DNA from: Streptomyces sp. HNM0574
GTDB taxonomy: Bacteria; Actinomycetota; Actinomycetes; Streptomycetales; Streptomycetaceae
Reading direction: 5' to 3'
Length of the DNA: 64,000 nt
NCBI RefSeq assembly: GCF_012726235.1
Contig: NZ_JAASAH010000008.1
Location: 1-64,000 of the forward strand
Shown here: one piece after another, positions 25,751-34,496 of the stretch
Numbering within the stretch: the first letter of the stretch is position 1
How the letters are laid out: every line of letters starts with the position of its first letter
Program-made: the position numbers and the translations under genes
Notes under the pieces: generated by a model
Told to the model about the DNA's origin: nothing
Database searches by the model: none
What the model saw: only the letters and a program-made list of their open reading frames with translations

Positions 25751-27149
25751 TCACCGGCCCGCGTCCGCGTGCGGGGTGACGCGGAAGCGGAGGGCGAAGG
25801 GGTCGAGGGCGGCGGGGACCGGCAGCAGCGGGTTCAGCGCGGGGTGGGAGGTGAGCCGGTGACTGTGCCCGCGCAGCAGCGCGGCCAGCACGCAGCTCAC
25901 CGTCAGCAGCACCAGGTTCTCGCCGGGGCACCCGGCGGGCCCCGCGCCGAACGGCACCAGCGCCGGATCACCGGGAGCCGCGCCGCCCGTCCAGTGCGCG
26001 GGCGCGAAGACGTCGCCGTAGGCGGCGCCCGGACCCGCCCGGTGCAGATACGGGGCGTACAGCAGGAACACGGTGCCGGGCGGCACCCGTTCGCCGTGCC
26101 ACACCGTCCCGGCGGTGCTCTCCCGCAGCAGCAGCGGCGTGGTCGGGAACAGCCGCAGCGTCTCCAGCGCGGCCGCCCGCAGCAGCGGCAGCTCGCGCGG
26201 GCCGCCGCCGCGCGGCACCGCCTCGCCGTGCGCCAGCGCTGCCTGACCCGGGTGCGCGGCGAGCAGCGCGAGGGCACGCAGCGTGGTCATGCCGGCCGCG
26301 TCGTACGCGAACAGCCAGTGCGGCAGCTGCCCGGCCGGATCGGTACGCGCGGAGACCGGCACCCGCCGGGCGATCCCGGCGAGGCTGCCGGCGGGCGCCC
26401 GCTCCAGGTACCCGCCGAGCCGCCGCAGGAAGGCGTCCCGCAGCGCCCGCCGCCGCGGGCCGGACAGCCGGTGTGACAGCGGCCGGTTGGCGGCGGCCCG
26501 GAGCCGGCGCAGCTGCTCGGCGAGGACGAGGTCGTCGCGCGCCGCGTCACCGAGCACGATCCGGCGGACGATCCGCCACCAGGCCCGGTCGAACGCCGCC
26601 CAGTCCAGCTCCGCGACGGGCCCGCGCCCGTCGGCGTACGGAGCGAGCAGCGCGGCGCACTCCTCCTCGGCGACGCGGATCACCGTGGAGGCGAGACCGT
26701 GCACCGGGCGCGGCGTCTGGAGCACCTCCTCGTGGAAGGCGCGCCGCTCCTCGCGCACGTCCCCCTCGCTGAGCAGCACGCCGTGCGGCGGGAACCGGGC
26801 CGGCGCCGCCACCTTCCCCCCCGGACGCGGGGGAGAACGGCGCGGGCGTCCCGTCCAGCACCCGCGCCGCGTCCTCCCGCTCCAGCACCAGCACCAGCGG
26901 ACGGCCCCGCACGGTGACCCGCAGCGGCCCCGGCCCGTGCCGCTCCCGCAGCGCCCGGACCAGCTCGATGCCCCGCCGGTCCCGGCCCGCGCGCTCCGTC
27001 CACGCCATCCCGCGCGGCCGCCGCAGCACCTCCCCGGCGGTGAGCGCGGGCAGCAGTACGTGCGCCGCGACCCCGGCCGCCTCCCGCGCCCCGGCGCGGG
27101 GCAGCCCGTCCGCGCGGGCCCGGGAGCTCCGGGCGCCGGGGCGCGTCAC
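25751..27149 (-). pseudogene. Cytochrome P450, frameshifted at a C7/G7 run
   Basis: Two pieces in different frames make one P450. The N-terminal piece starts at GTG 27149 and includes LPALTAGEVLRRPRGMAW and TPAPFSPASG. The C-terminal piece (from about 26812) has FPPHGVLLSEGDVREERRAFHEEV, LFAYDAAGMTTLRALALLA, ALETLRLFP (the ExxR motif) and the heme loop PFGAGPAGCPGEN. The frame breaks in a run of seven C at 26816-26822; with six C the product reads through as SGGKVAAPARF, giving about 465 aa, normal P450 length. It is either a recent inactivating mutation, a phase-variable tract or a sequencing error. The start overlaps the PfpI stop by 4 nt, so the genes form an operon. Confidence 0.8.
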
Positions 27150-27721
27150 CCCCGCGCCGGGGTCTCGGCGAGGGCCGTGGTCAGTTCGGCGACGTAGTTG
27201 TCGAGGTCGCCGGGGTTGCGGGAGGTGATCAGCGGCCAGCCGCCCGCGTTGTCCCGTACGGCGGACTGGTCGATCCAGTTGCCGCCCGCGTTCCGGATGT
27301 CGGTCCGCAGCGACGGGTACGAGGTGAGCGTCTTGCCCTCCACGACGGCCGCCTCCACCAGCAGCCACGGGCCGTGGCAGATCGACGCCACCGGCCGCCC
27401 CGTGGAGAGGAACGCGCGGACCAGTCCGACGGCCGTGTCGTCGAGCCGCAGCGCGTCGGCGTTGAGCGTGCCGCCGGGGATGTGCAGCAGGTCGTACGCG
27501 GACGCGTCCGTCTCCGCGAGGGTCAGGTCCGGGTCGACGGTCTTGCCCGGGTCCCGGTCGTGGACGAGGGTCCGCACCGGATCGCCGGAGACGGCCGCGA
27601 CGTGGGCCTCGGCGCCCAGGTCCCGCAGCCGGTGCACGGGGGTGAGGAGTTCGTCCTGCTCCACGCCGTGGTTGGCGGTGATCGCGAGGACCCGGTGGCC
27701 CGTGAGGTCGGTGTTCGCCAT
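27146..27721 (-). CDS. DJ-1/PfpI family (type 1 glutamine amidotransferase-like)
   Basis: A 191-aa protein: VLAITANHGVEQDELLTPVHRLRDLGAEAHVAA, YDLLHIPGGTLNADALR and the nucleophile elbow ASICHGPWLL with Cys115-His116, the PfpI/YhbO pattern. Members act as deglycases, chaperones or proteases against electrophile damage; which applies here is not readable. ATG 27721 follows a GGGAG site, and the stop overlaps the P450 start (GTGA). Confidence 0.9.
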   Translation of the reverse strand: MANTDLTGHRVLAITANHGVEQDELLTPVHRLRDLGAEAHVAAVSGDPVRTLVHDRDPGKTVDPDLTLAETDASAYDLLHIPGGTLNADALRLDDTAVGLVRAFLSTGRPVASICHGPWLLVEAAVVEGKTLTSYPSLRTDIRNAGGNWIDQSAVRDNAGGWPLITSRNPGDLDNYVAELTTALAETPARG

Positions 27722-27914
27722 GTGCCGTCCGCTCCCTGTCCGTGGTCGGTCCGTCCTGCCGTCCGGCCCGGGTACCCACGGCGGCCGGGGGCTAACGCGC
27801 GGGCCCCGGCCGCCGTGGCCGGAAGGCCCGTGCCCGGCATGTGGCGTATACCGGTAGGAACGGACCACCGGGGGCACCCCCTTGAGACGACATCCGGGCA
27901 GGAAGGCGAGCGGC

Positions 27915-28694
27915 ATGACCGCCCATATCGATCCCGTCCCCGGCGCCCCGTGCTGGGTGAGCCTGATGACCGGGGCGCTGGAACCGGCGGAGGAGTTCTA
28001 CGGCACGGTGCTGGGCTGGCGGTTCCAACCCGGCTCCCTCGGCGAGGAGTTCGTCGTCGGCTACCACGACGGCGTCCCCGTCGCGGGTATCGGCGCCGTC
28101 GCCCGCTCCTACGGCGTCCCCGTCGGCTGGACGCCGTACTTCGCGGTGCCCGACATGGATGCGGCGGCCGCGCGGGTGCGGGAGCGGGCGGCGACCGTCG
28201 CGGTCGGGCCGCTGCAACTCGGCGAGGGGCGCGTCGCGCTGGCCGCCGACCCGCACGGCGGACGGTTCGGTATGTGGCAGGGCACCGTCCTGCCCAGCTG
28301 GCACGCCGGACGCCGGGAACCCCCGGCCCGGCTCGACCTCCGCACCCGCGACGCCTTCGCCGCCGCGATCTTCTACGCGCAGGTCCTCGGCTGGACGGAC
28401 TCGGGCGACGCGGACAGCTGCGACGTCCAGTACGCCGAGGACACCGTGGCGGTGCTCGCGGGCGGGCACGTCGCGGCGACGCTGTACGGCGGCGCGGTCG
28501 AGGCGGCGCCGGACCCGCGGGTGCGGCCGCACTGGGAAGTCGCCTTCTACGTGGACGACTTGGAGGCGGCAGCCGAGGCGGCGCTCGCCGCCGGCGGCAG
28601 CCTCTCCGCCGAGAACGGCACCGGACCGGGACCGGCCGTCACCCTCGCCGACCCGGACGGCGCCCTCTTCACCCTCCGGCCCCGGGGGCGGTGA
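27915..28694 (+). CDS. VOC-family (glyoxalase/bleomycin resistance fold) protein, two domains
   Basis: A 259-aa protein with two tandem VOC modules. The first runs from PGAPCWVSLMTGALEPAEEFY to HGGRFGMWQ and the second from ARLDLRTRDAFAAAIFYAQVLGW to LADPDGALFTLRPRGR. The two-module form resembles the streptomycete CFP30B/27-kDa antigen-like proteins. Metal-binding residues are not obvious in every position. ATG 27915 follows AGGAAGG. Confidence 0.85.
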   Translation: MTAHIDPVPGAPCWVSLMTGALEPAEEFYGTVLGWRFQPGSLGEEFVVGYHDGVPVAGIGAVARSYGVPVGWTPYFAVPDMDAAAARVRERAATVAVGPLQLGEGRVALAADPHGGRFGMWQGTVLPSWHAGRREPPARLDLRTRDAFAAAIFYAQVLGWTDSGDADSCDVQYAEDTVAVLAGGHVAATLYGGAVEAAPDPRVRPHWEVAFYVDDLEAAAEAALAAGGSLSAENGTGPGPAVTLADPDGALFTLRPRGR

Positions 28695-29051
28695 CCGGGC
28701 CGCCCGTCCGCGCGTCGGCCTCGCGCAGGAACGGCGGCACCCGGCTGTCCAATTCCCGCACCGGCAGGGCGTGTCCGGCGCACGGCGCGCAGCGCCTCGT
28801 CGTCCAGCCGGCGGCACCGCGGCCGGTCCGAGCCGCTCGACGGCCAGGGCGGACAGGCACCGTACTCAACGGCCGGGGAGATGCCGGGAGTTCCCGTGCG
28901 CGGGGGCGGGTTCCGGGGGTGCGCGGATGCCCGGAAATCCCTCCCTGCGGGGCCGGGGGACCGTCACGACCTGTTATTTTCTACATCGTTGTAGAAGTTA
29001 CGGTCCGGGCCGGAGAGCGGTGCGGGCCGTCCGACGATGGGGAGAGCGGGC
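28695..29051. other. 357-bp intergenic region
   Basis: No credible gene. The first 280 bp are GC-rich without clear structure. The end holds an AT-richer promoter island with a perfect TTCTACA dyad and the ribosome-binding site of the TerB-like gene. Confidence 0.5.
28979..28996. promoter_or_regulatory. Perfect dyad upstream of the TerB-like gene
   Basis: The dyad is TTCTACA-N4-TGTAGAA with 7-bp perfect arms, set in an AT-rich patch that is rare in this genome and 55 bp before the start codon. The CTACA/TGTAG core is reminiscent of BlaI/CopY-type winged-helix repressor operators, though those usually have a shorter spacer. No such regulator is in the window. Confidence 0.5.
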
Positions 29052-29507
29052 ATGGCCCTCTGGGACCGTCTCAAGGAATCCGCGCAGTCGATGCAGAGCC
29101 AACTGGAGGCGAAGAAGAACGACTTGAAGAGCGGCGCCTTCCGCGACGCGAGCATGGCCATGTGCGCCCTGGTCGCCGCCGCCGACGGCACCGTCGACGC
29201 CAGCGAGCGCCGCCGGGTCGCGCAGCTCATCATGTCCAACGACGTGCTGCAGAACTTCCCCGCCGACGACCTGCAGCGCCGCTTCGACACCTACCTCGAC
29301 AAGCTCACCGCCGACTTCGACTTCGGCCGCGTCTCGGTCCTCCAGGAGATCGGCAAGGTCAAGAAGAAGCCGACCGAGGCACGCGCGGTCATCCAGATCG
29401 GCATCGTCATCGGCGGCGCGGACGGCGACTTCGACAAGACCGAACAGGGCGTCGTCCGCGAGGCGTGCCACACCCTGGAGCTGCCCCCGGCCGAGTTCGA
29501 CCTCTGA
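29052..29507 (+). CDS. TerB-family tellurite-resistance-like protein
   Basis: A 151-aa protein matching the TerB fold: SMAMCALVAAADGTVDASERRRVAQLIMSND carries the metal-binding DG-x-V-x-x-x-E element, repeated in the second half as GIVIGGADGDFDKTEQGVVREA. TerB proteins bind Ca2+ at the membrane as part of a stress complex. Here it stands alone without TerC, TerD or TerZ neighbours. ATG 29052 follows GGGGAGAG; the longer in-frame start at 29037 would put the ribosome-binding site inside the gene. Confidence 0.9.
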   Translation: MALWDRLKESAQSMQSQLEAKKNDLKSGAFRDASMAMCALVAAADGTVDASERRRVAQLIMSNDVLQNFPADDLQRRFDTYLDKLTADFDFGRVSVLQEIGKVKKKPTEARAVIQIGIVIGGADGDFDKTEQGVVREACHTLELPPAEFDL

Positions 29508-29646
29508 CCGGCCCTCCGGTTCCCGCCTCCGCGCCCGGACCGCCGCCCCGTTCCTGATGCGGCGCCGGGCCCGGGGACGGACCATGTCCGGGGGCGGCCG
29601 CCGCTCGGCCGCCGCCGGGCACCCGCCACGGACCAACGGAGCCGCG

Positions 29647-30306
29647 ATGAGAATCCTGCTGCTCGGCGCCACCGGCATGGTCGGCAGCCGTATCGCCGTC
29701 GAGGCCCTGCGGCGCGGTCACGACGTCACCGCCGTCAGCCGCTCGGGGCGCTCGCCGGACAGCGTGCACGACACCGAGCCCGAGGCCGTCCTCGCCTCCG
29801 TCGCCGCCGACGTCACCGACCGGGAGGCCGTCGCCCAGCTGGCCGAGGGGCACGACGCCGTCGTCTCCGCACTCGCCCCGCCCCGCGACGGCTCCGAGCC
29901 CACACAGCCCTTCCTCGCCGCGTACCGCTCCGTCATCGAGGGCGTGCGCGAGGCGGGCGTGGGGCGCCTGGTGGTGGTCGGCGGCGCGGGCAGCCTGGAG
30001 GCCGCGCCCGGGCGCGAACTGGTCGACACCCCGGGCTTCCCCACGGCGTACAAGCCGGAGGCACGCGCCCACCGCGACCTGCTCGTCCTGTGCCGCTCCG
30101 TCGTCGACCTGGACTGGACGTACATCTCACCCGCGGCCGAGATCGCCCCCGGCGAGCGGACCGGACGCTTCCGCGTCGGCGGCGACCGGCTGCTCACCGA
30201 CACCGAGGGCAACAGCCGCATCAGCGCCGAGGACTACGCGGTCGCCCTGGTCGACGAGCTGGAGCAGGACGCCCACCCGCGCACCCGGATCTGCGTCGCC
30301 TACTGA
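29647..30306 (+). CDS. Atypical SDR / NAD(P)-binding reductase
   Basis: A 219-aa protein of the NmrA/YwnB-like group: MRILLLGATGMVGSRIAVEALRRGHDVTAVSRSG (GxxGxxG dinucleotide loop), VGRLVVVGGAGSLEAAPG, and a C-terminal WTYISPAAEIAPGERTGRFR segment. These act as flavin/NAD(P)H-linked reductases or redox-responsive regulators. ATG 29647 follows CGGAGC. It is followed by an aldo/keto reductase 33 bp on, likely in the same transcript. Confidence 0.85.
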   Translation: MRILLLGATGMVGSRIAVEALRRGHDVTAVSRSGRSPDSVHDTEPEAVLASVAADVTDREAVAQLAEGHDAVVSALAPPRDGSEPTQPFLAAYRSVIEGVREAGVGRLVVVGGAGSLEAAPGRELVDTPGFPTAYKPEARAHRDLLVLCRSVVDLDWTYISPAAEIAPGERTGRFRVGGDRLLTDTEGNSRISAEDYAVALVDELEQDAHPRTRICVAY

Positions 30307-30339
30307 CCCGTACCCGCCCGACCGACACGAGGTGCTCCC

Positions 30340-31167
30340 GTGACCACCGTGCCCGCCATCCCCCTCAACAACGGCACCGCGATGCCGCAGCTCGGCTTCG
30401 GCGTCTACCAGGTGCCCGACGACGAGGCGTCCGCCGCCGTCACCGCCGCACTGGAGGCGGGCTACCGCAGCGTCGACACCGCCGCGCTCTACGGCAACGA
30501 GGAGGGCACGGGACGCGCCCTCGCCGGATCCGGCATCCCCCGCGAGGACCTGTTCGTCACCACCAAGCTGTGGAACACCGAACAGGGCTACGACACCACC
30601 CTCCGCGCCTTCGACACCTCCCTCGCCCGGCTCGGCACCGAGTACGTCGACCTGTACCTGATCCACTGGCCGGCCCCGGCACTCGACAAGTACGCGGAGA
30701 GCTGGCAGGCGCTGGAGCGGATCCACGAGGAGGGCCGCGCCAAGGCGGTCGGGGTGTCCAACTTCCAGCCCGCGCACCTGAACCGGCTGTTCGAGGAGAG
30801 CGGCATCGTGCCCGCCGTCAACCAGATCGAGCTGCACCCCCGGCTCCAGCAGGACGCGCTGCGCGCCTTCGACGCGGACAACGGCATCGTCACCGAGGCG
30901 TGGTCGCCGCTGGGCCGGGGCAACGGCGTCCTCGACGACCCGGCCGTCACCGGCATCGCCGCCAAGCACGGCAGGTCCCCGGCCCAGACGGTGCTGCGCT
31001 GGCACGTGCAGCTGGGCAACGTCGTCATCCCCAAGTCCGTGACGCCGTCCCGGATCGCGGAGAACATCGACGTCTTCGACTTCGCCCTCGACGAGGCCGA
31101 CATGGCCGCCCTCGCCGGACTGGAGACCGGGGAACGCGTGGGCCCCGACCCGGACGTCCTCAACTGA
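30340..31167 (+). CDS. Aldo/keto reductase
   Basis: A 275-aa NADPH-dependent reductase of the AKR5-like group. The catalytic tetrad is visible: Asp46 and Tyr51 (SVDTAALYGNE), Lys76 (VTTKLWN) and His109 (LYLIHWP). The cofactor-binding C-terminus has VVIPKSVTPSRIAENIDVFDF. Typical substrates are 2,5-diketo-D-gluconate and small aldehydes. GTG 30340 follows GAGGTG. Confidence 0.95.
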   Translation: MTTVPAIPLNNGTAMPQLGFGVYQVPDDEASAAVTAALEAGYRSVDTAALYGNEEGTGRALAGSGIPREDLFVTTKLWNTEQGYDTTLRAFDTSLARLGTEYVDLYLIHWPAPALDKYAESWQALERIHEEGRAKAVGVSNFQPAHLNRLFEESGIVPAVNQIELHPRLQQDALRAFDADNGIVTEAWSPLGRGNGVLDDPAVTGIAAKHGRSPAQTVLRWHVQLGNVVIPKSVTPSRIAENIDVFDFALDEADMAALAGLETGERVGPDPDVLN

Positions 31168-31372
31168 GCGCCCCGGGGCGGGCGTCCCGCCAGGCCCTCG
31201 GGTGCCTGACCCAAGTGCGTGGTCTGTCCCGCAATCCGCCTACAATTGCACCCGGCAACGAATTCGCGATTGCATTCGGAACCGCCTTCGGAAGCGGCAC
31301 CTGCGCGGTGGCGCCCGATTCCCGGCCGCGACGCAGGTGCGGCCGGAAGTCCAGAACGTTCAGGGGAGCCTG

Positions 31373-31708
31373 ATGATCTTCATCACCGCAAAGTTCTCGG
31401 TCCGCGCCGAACACGCGGACGAGTGGCCGCAGATCGCCGCGGACTTCACCGCGGCCACCCGCAGCGAACCGGGCTGCCTGTGGTTCGACTGGTCCCGCAG
31501 CCTGGAGGACCCGACGGAGTACGTGCTCGTCGAGGCGTTCCGCGACGGCGACGCCGGCGTGGCGCACGTGCAGTCGGCGCACTTCAAGGCGGCGCAGGAG
31601 AAGCTGCCGCCCTACCTCGCCCGCACCCCGCGCGTCGTGAACACGACGCTGGACCAGGACGACTGGTCCCTCCTGGGCGAGATGGCCGTCCCCGGCGACG
31701 ATGCCTGA
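31373..31708 (+). CDS. Antibiotic biosynthesis monooxygenase-like (ABM fold) protein
   Basis: A 111-aa ferredoxin-like dimeric protein: MIFITAKFSVRAEHADEWPQIAADFTAATRSEPGCLWFDWSRS, then EYVLVEAFRDGDAGVAHVQSAHFKAAQEKLPPYLA. The family includes YgiN-type quinol monooxygenases and polyketide monooxygenases; a quinol or small-phenol role is likely. ATG 31373 follows AGGGGAG. The leader is AT-rich for this genome and contains TACAAT (31241-31246), a possible -10. A strong terminator follows. Confidence 0.85.
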   Translation: MIFITAKFSVRAEHADEWPQIAADFTAATRSEPGCLWFDWSRSLEDPTEYVLVEAFRDGDAGVAHVQSAHFKAAQEKLPPYLARTPRVVNTTLDQDDWSLLGEMAVPGDDA

Positions 31709-31726
31709 CCGTCCCCCCGAGGGAAA

Positions 31727-31764
31727 CCACGGCCCGCACCGCGCGACAGCGGTGCGGGCCGTGG
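31727..31764 (+). terminator. Rho-independent-type terminator
   Basis: A perfect 16-bp stem (CCACGGCCCGCACCGC at 31727-31742 with its complement at 31749-31764) and a 6-nt loop, followed by GCGTTCTT. It lies between the convergent monooxygenase and methyltransferase genes and can serve both. Confidence 0.8.
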
Positions 31765-31801
31765 GCGTTCTTGGGGCCGTCGCCGTGTGCGCCGGCTCGG
31801 A

Positions 31802-32497
31802 TCAGGACGCCGGGTGGGGTGTGCCGGGCAGGTGCGCCGTCAGCAGGAAGGCGTCCATCAGGAGACGGCCGTGCTCGTCCCGCTCGCCGTCCGGCACGAG
31901 CTTCTCGGGAATGAGCGCCGTGATACGGGACGGGACGACCCGGTCCACCGTCCAGAACCGGCCGACGGCCTCGCGCAGTTCGCCCTCCGTGACGGCGTTC
32001 GGCCCCTCGCCGCCAGGGAAGCGCGCCGTGTCGGCGAAGACCAGCACGTGCAGCACGGCGCCGGGGGCCGCCGCGCGGGCGATGGAGGCGAGATATTCCT
32101 CGCGGCTGCCGACGGGCAGCGAGTGGAAGAGCGTGCTGTCGATGACGGTGTCGAACCGGCCGTCGTAGCCGGACAGCCGGGTGACGTCGGCGAGTTCGAA
32201 GTGCGCCGGGACCTTCCGCTCGGCGGCCGCCTCGCGCGCCTGCCGCACGGCACTGGGCGCCGAGTCCACCCCCAGCACGTCGAAGCCGAGCTCCGCCAGC
32301 CGCAGCGAGGTCTCACCCACCCCGCACCCGGCGTCCAGCACCCGCCCCCGCACCTGCCCGTCCTCGATCAGCCGGGCGACCGGAGGCTGCGGCTCCCCGA
32401 TGTTCCACGGCACCCCCTCCAGCCCCTGCCGCAACGCCTCCCCGGCATACGCCGCCTCGAACCCGGAATACTCGGGACCGGAACACGCACCGTCCAC
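31802..32497 (-). CDS. Class I SAM-dependent methyltransferase
   Basis: A 231-aa methyltransferase with motif I VLDAGCGVGETSLRLAELGFDVLGVDSAP and post-I regions FDTVIDSTLFHSLP and AAAPGAVLHVLVFAD. The TehB/UbiE-like layout suggests a small-molecule substrate. GTG 32497 is chosen because GGAGG lies 6 nt upstream; a longer reading from 32599 has no ribosome-binding site. Confidence 0.85.
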   Translation of the reverse strand: MDGACSGPEYSGFEAAYAGEALRQGLEGVPWNIGEPQPPVARLIEDGQVRGRVLDAGCGVGETSLRLAELGFDVLGVDSAPSAVRQAREAAAERKVPAHFELADVTRLSGYDGRFDTVIDSTLFHSLPVGSREEYLASIARAAAPGAVLHVLVFADTARFPGGEGPNAVTEGELREAVGRFWTVDRVVPSRITALIPEKLVPDGERDEHGRLLMDAFLLTAHLPGTPHPAS

Positions 32498-32696
32498 CAC
32501 AAACCTCCGCACACCTCGGAACACCACCGGCCCGACGATAACCAGCCAGGGGCGGGCACCTGGGCAGCACGCGCGGGCACCTTCCCCATACGTGTGCACG
32601 CTCCGGTCGCGCGCGAAATGGGCGTGCGGAAGGGGGACTTGGGGACGCGGCGCAGAGTGCGTGTCAGGTCCGCCAGTTGGTTGTAGCGTCGCGAGG

Positions 32697-33176
32697 ATGA
32701 GACCCCTGACCGATCAGGCGCCGGCTGATCCGGCCGCCGCCGACGACAATTTGGCCACCCAGCCCATCGGCTACTGGAGCGGCCTCGTCCACTCGATCGT
32801 CACCCGGCGTCTGCGGGACACTCTGGCCGCGATCGACGTCACACAGCCGCAGTACTGGGTGCTGAACCGCGTGAACGGTGGGCCCACAGCGCCGAGCCGC
32901 GAGGACGTCGTACTCCAACTGACCTCCCTCGCAGACGGGGAGCGTGAGATCGCACGGGCCGTCGACCAGCTCGTCCACCGCGGCTGGCTTTGGACCGACG
33001 CGGGCCAGGGCCTGCACCTCACCGACACGGGGGAAGCGGCCAGGGTGCGGGTGCGCGAGCTGGCAACCGAGCTGCGCGCCGTGGTCCACGAGGGCATCAG
33101 CGACGACGAGTACGTGGCAGCCCTCAAGGTGCTGCGGAGGATGGTCGCGAATGTCGAGGCCGGAGGAGACTCCTAG
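32697..33176 (+). CDS. MarR-family transcriptional regulator
   Basis: A 159-aa regulator: GYWSGLVHSIVTRRLRDTLAAIDVTQPQYWVLNRV, a winged-helix region EIARAVDQLVHRGWLWTDAGQGLHLTDTGEAA and a final dimerisation helix EYVAALKVLRRMVANVEAG. The recognition helix is less typical than in classical MarR proteins. ATG 32697 follows CGAGG. The likely target is the divergent methyltransferase, 199 bp away. Confidence 0.85.
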   Translation: MRPLTDQAPADPAAADDNLATQPIGYWSGLVHSIVTRRLRDTLAAIDVTQPQYWVLNRVNGGPTAPSREDVVLQLTSLADGEREIARAVDQLVHRGWLWTDAGQGLHLTDTGEAARVRVRELATELRAVVHEGISDDEYVAALKVLRRMVANVEAGGDS

Positions 33177-33378
33177 GTTCCGGCCGTTGCTGAGCCGCGG
33201 GTCCCGGTGAGGACGGCCGCGAGACGGAGTGCCTCCGGGCGTCGGGCCCGGGGCCGGCCTCGCAAGTGCGGTGACCGATCTGGTCCGAGGGCGGCAGGAC
33301 ACCTTCCGGGCGGGTTCGTGCTCTGTGCGCATGCCGGTGAGCCGGGGCCAACTGGCCTCCCCGGCAAAGAGATACGCC

Positions 33379-34374
33379 CTAGCCCACGTGCTCCAGGAAG
33401 TCGAGGAGGTGGGTGTTGACCTCGTCGGGGCGTTCCTGCTGGGTCCAGTGGCCGCAGCCGTCGAGGACGACGCTCCGGTGCAGGCGGGGGGCGACGCGGT
33501 CGAGGGAGGCGAGGACCTTGTCGATGCCGCGCAGGCCCTGCACCATGTCGCGGCTGCCGCCGACGTACAGCGCGGGCATGTCGATCGTGCGGCCCCGGAA
33601 GGCGGCGAGGAGGCCCTGGTTGGCCTCGATGTTGCGGTACCAGTTGAGCCCGCCGGTGAAGGCGGCGGAGCCGTGGTGGGCGTACTCCTCGGCGAAGACG
33701 CGGATGTCGTCCTCGGTGAGCCAGCCGGGCAGCCGCTCCGGCTCGGGGACGGTGTCCAGCAGCGTCGCCCCCTCCGGCACCACCCACGGACGGGGCGTGC
33801 GGGTACGGGGGTTGTCGCCCGAGCCGCTGTGCAGGACGCGGCGGAAGGACGAGGCGAGATCCCGGCCGAAGGCCGCGTCGGCGACGCCCGGCTCCTGGAA
33901 CCGGACCTGGTAGAAGCCCTCCCCGTACACCTGCCGGGTGACCGACGGCGGGGCCATGCCCGCGGGCAGCATCGGGGGCACGCTGAGTCCGGCGACGCCG
34001 CGTACGACGTCCGGCCGCAGCATGGCCGTCGTCCAGGCGACGGGAGCGCCCCAGTCGTGACCGATGACCACGGCCCGCTCCTCGCCGAGCGCGTGGATCA
34101 GGCCGATCACGTCACCGGCCAGGTGCGGCAGCGTGTAGGCGGCGACGTCGGCCGGCTGCTCGCTGCGCGCGTAGCCGCGCTGGTCCGGGGCGACGACCCG
34201 GTACCCGGCCCGGGCCAGCGGCGCGAACTGGTGCCGCCACGAGTACCAGCACTCGGGGAACCCGTGCAGCAGCACCACCAGCGGGCCCTCGCCCTGCTCG
34301 GCGACGTGCAGCCGGACGCCGTTCACCTCGACGTCGTGGTGCCGTACGTCCGGGCCGGTCTCTCGTGCTGCCAC
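33379..34374 (-). CDS. Alpha/beta hydrolase, epoxide hydrolase-like
   Basis: A 331-aa hydrolase: LHGFPECWYSWRHQ (oxyanion HGFP), GHDWGAPVAW with nucleophile Asp107, a cap region with GLNWYRNIEAN (Tyr lid residue) and the catalytic histidine in VLDGCGHWTQQERPDEVN. The Asp nucleophile with HGFP and the lid tyrosine points to an epoxide hydrolase rather than an esterase. GTG 34374 follows CGAGGAGAG. It is separated from the permease gene by 122 bp on the same strand. Confidence 0.9.
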   Translation of the reverse strand: MAARETGPDVRHHDVEVNGVRLHVAEQGEGPLVVLLHGFPECWYSWRHQFAPLARAGYRVVAPDQRGYARSEQPADVAAYTLPHLAGDVIGLIHALGEERAVVIGHDWGAPVAWTTAMLRPDVVRGVAGLSVPPMLPAGMAPPSVTRQVYGEGFYQVRFQEPGVADAAFGRDLASSFRRVLHSGSGDNPRTRTPRPWVVPEGATLLDTVPEPERLPGWLTEDDIRVFAEEYAHHGSAAFTGGLNWYRNIEANQGLLAAFRGRTIDMPALYVGGSRDMVQGLRGIDKVLASLDRVAPRLHRSVVLDGCGHWTQQERPDEVNTHLLDFLEHVG

Positions 34375-34496
34375 TGTCTCTCCTCGGGTCGTCCCTGCGG
34401 GGGCTACGGGCCGTCGGCCGGGGCGAGCAGCCCGATGGCCATCACGCCGCCACTCTCGCACACCCGAACGAGCCGGATTCCGTCCGCTCCCGGTGT

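Noticed and set aside
28669..28869. 66-codon Cys-containing open frame after the VOC gene
   Set aside because: It overlaps the VOC gene end in antisense, lacks a ribosome-binding site and matches no family I know.
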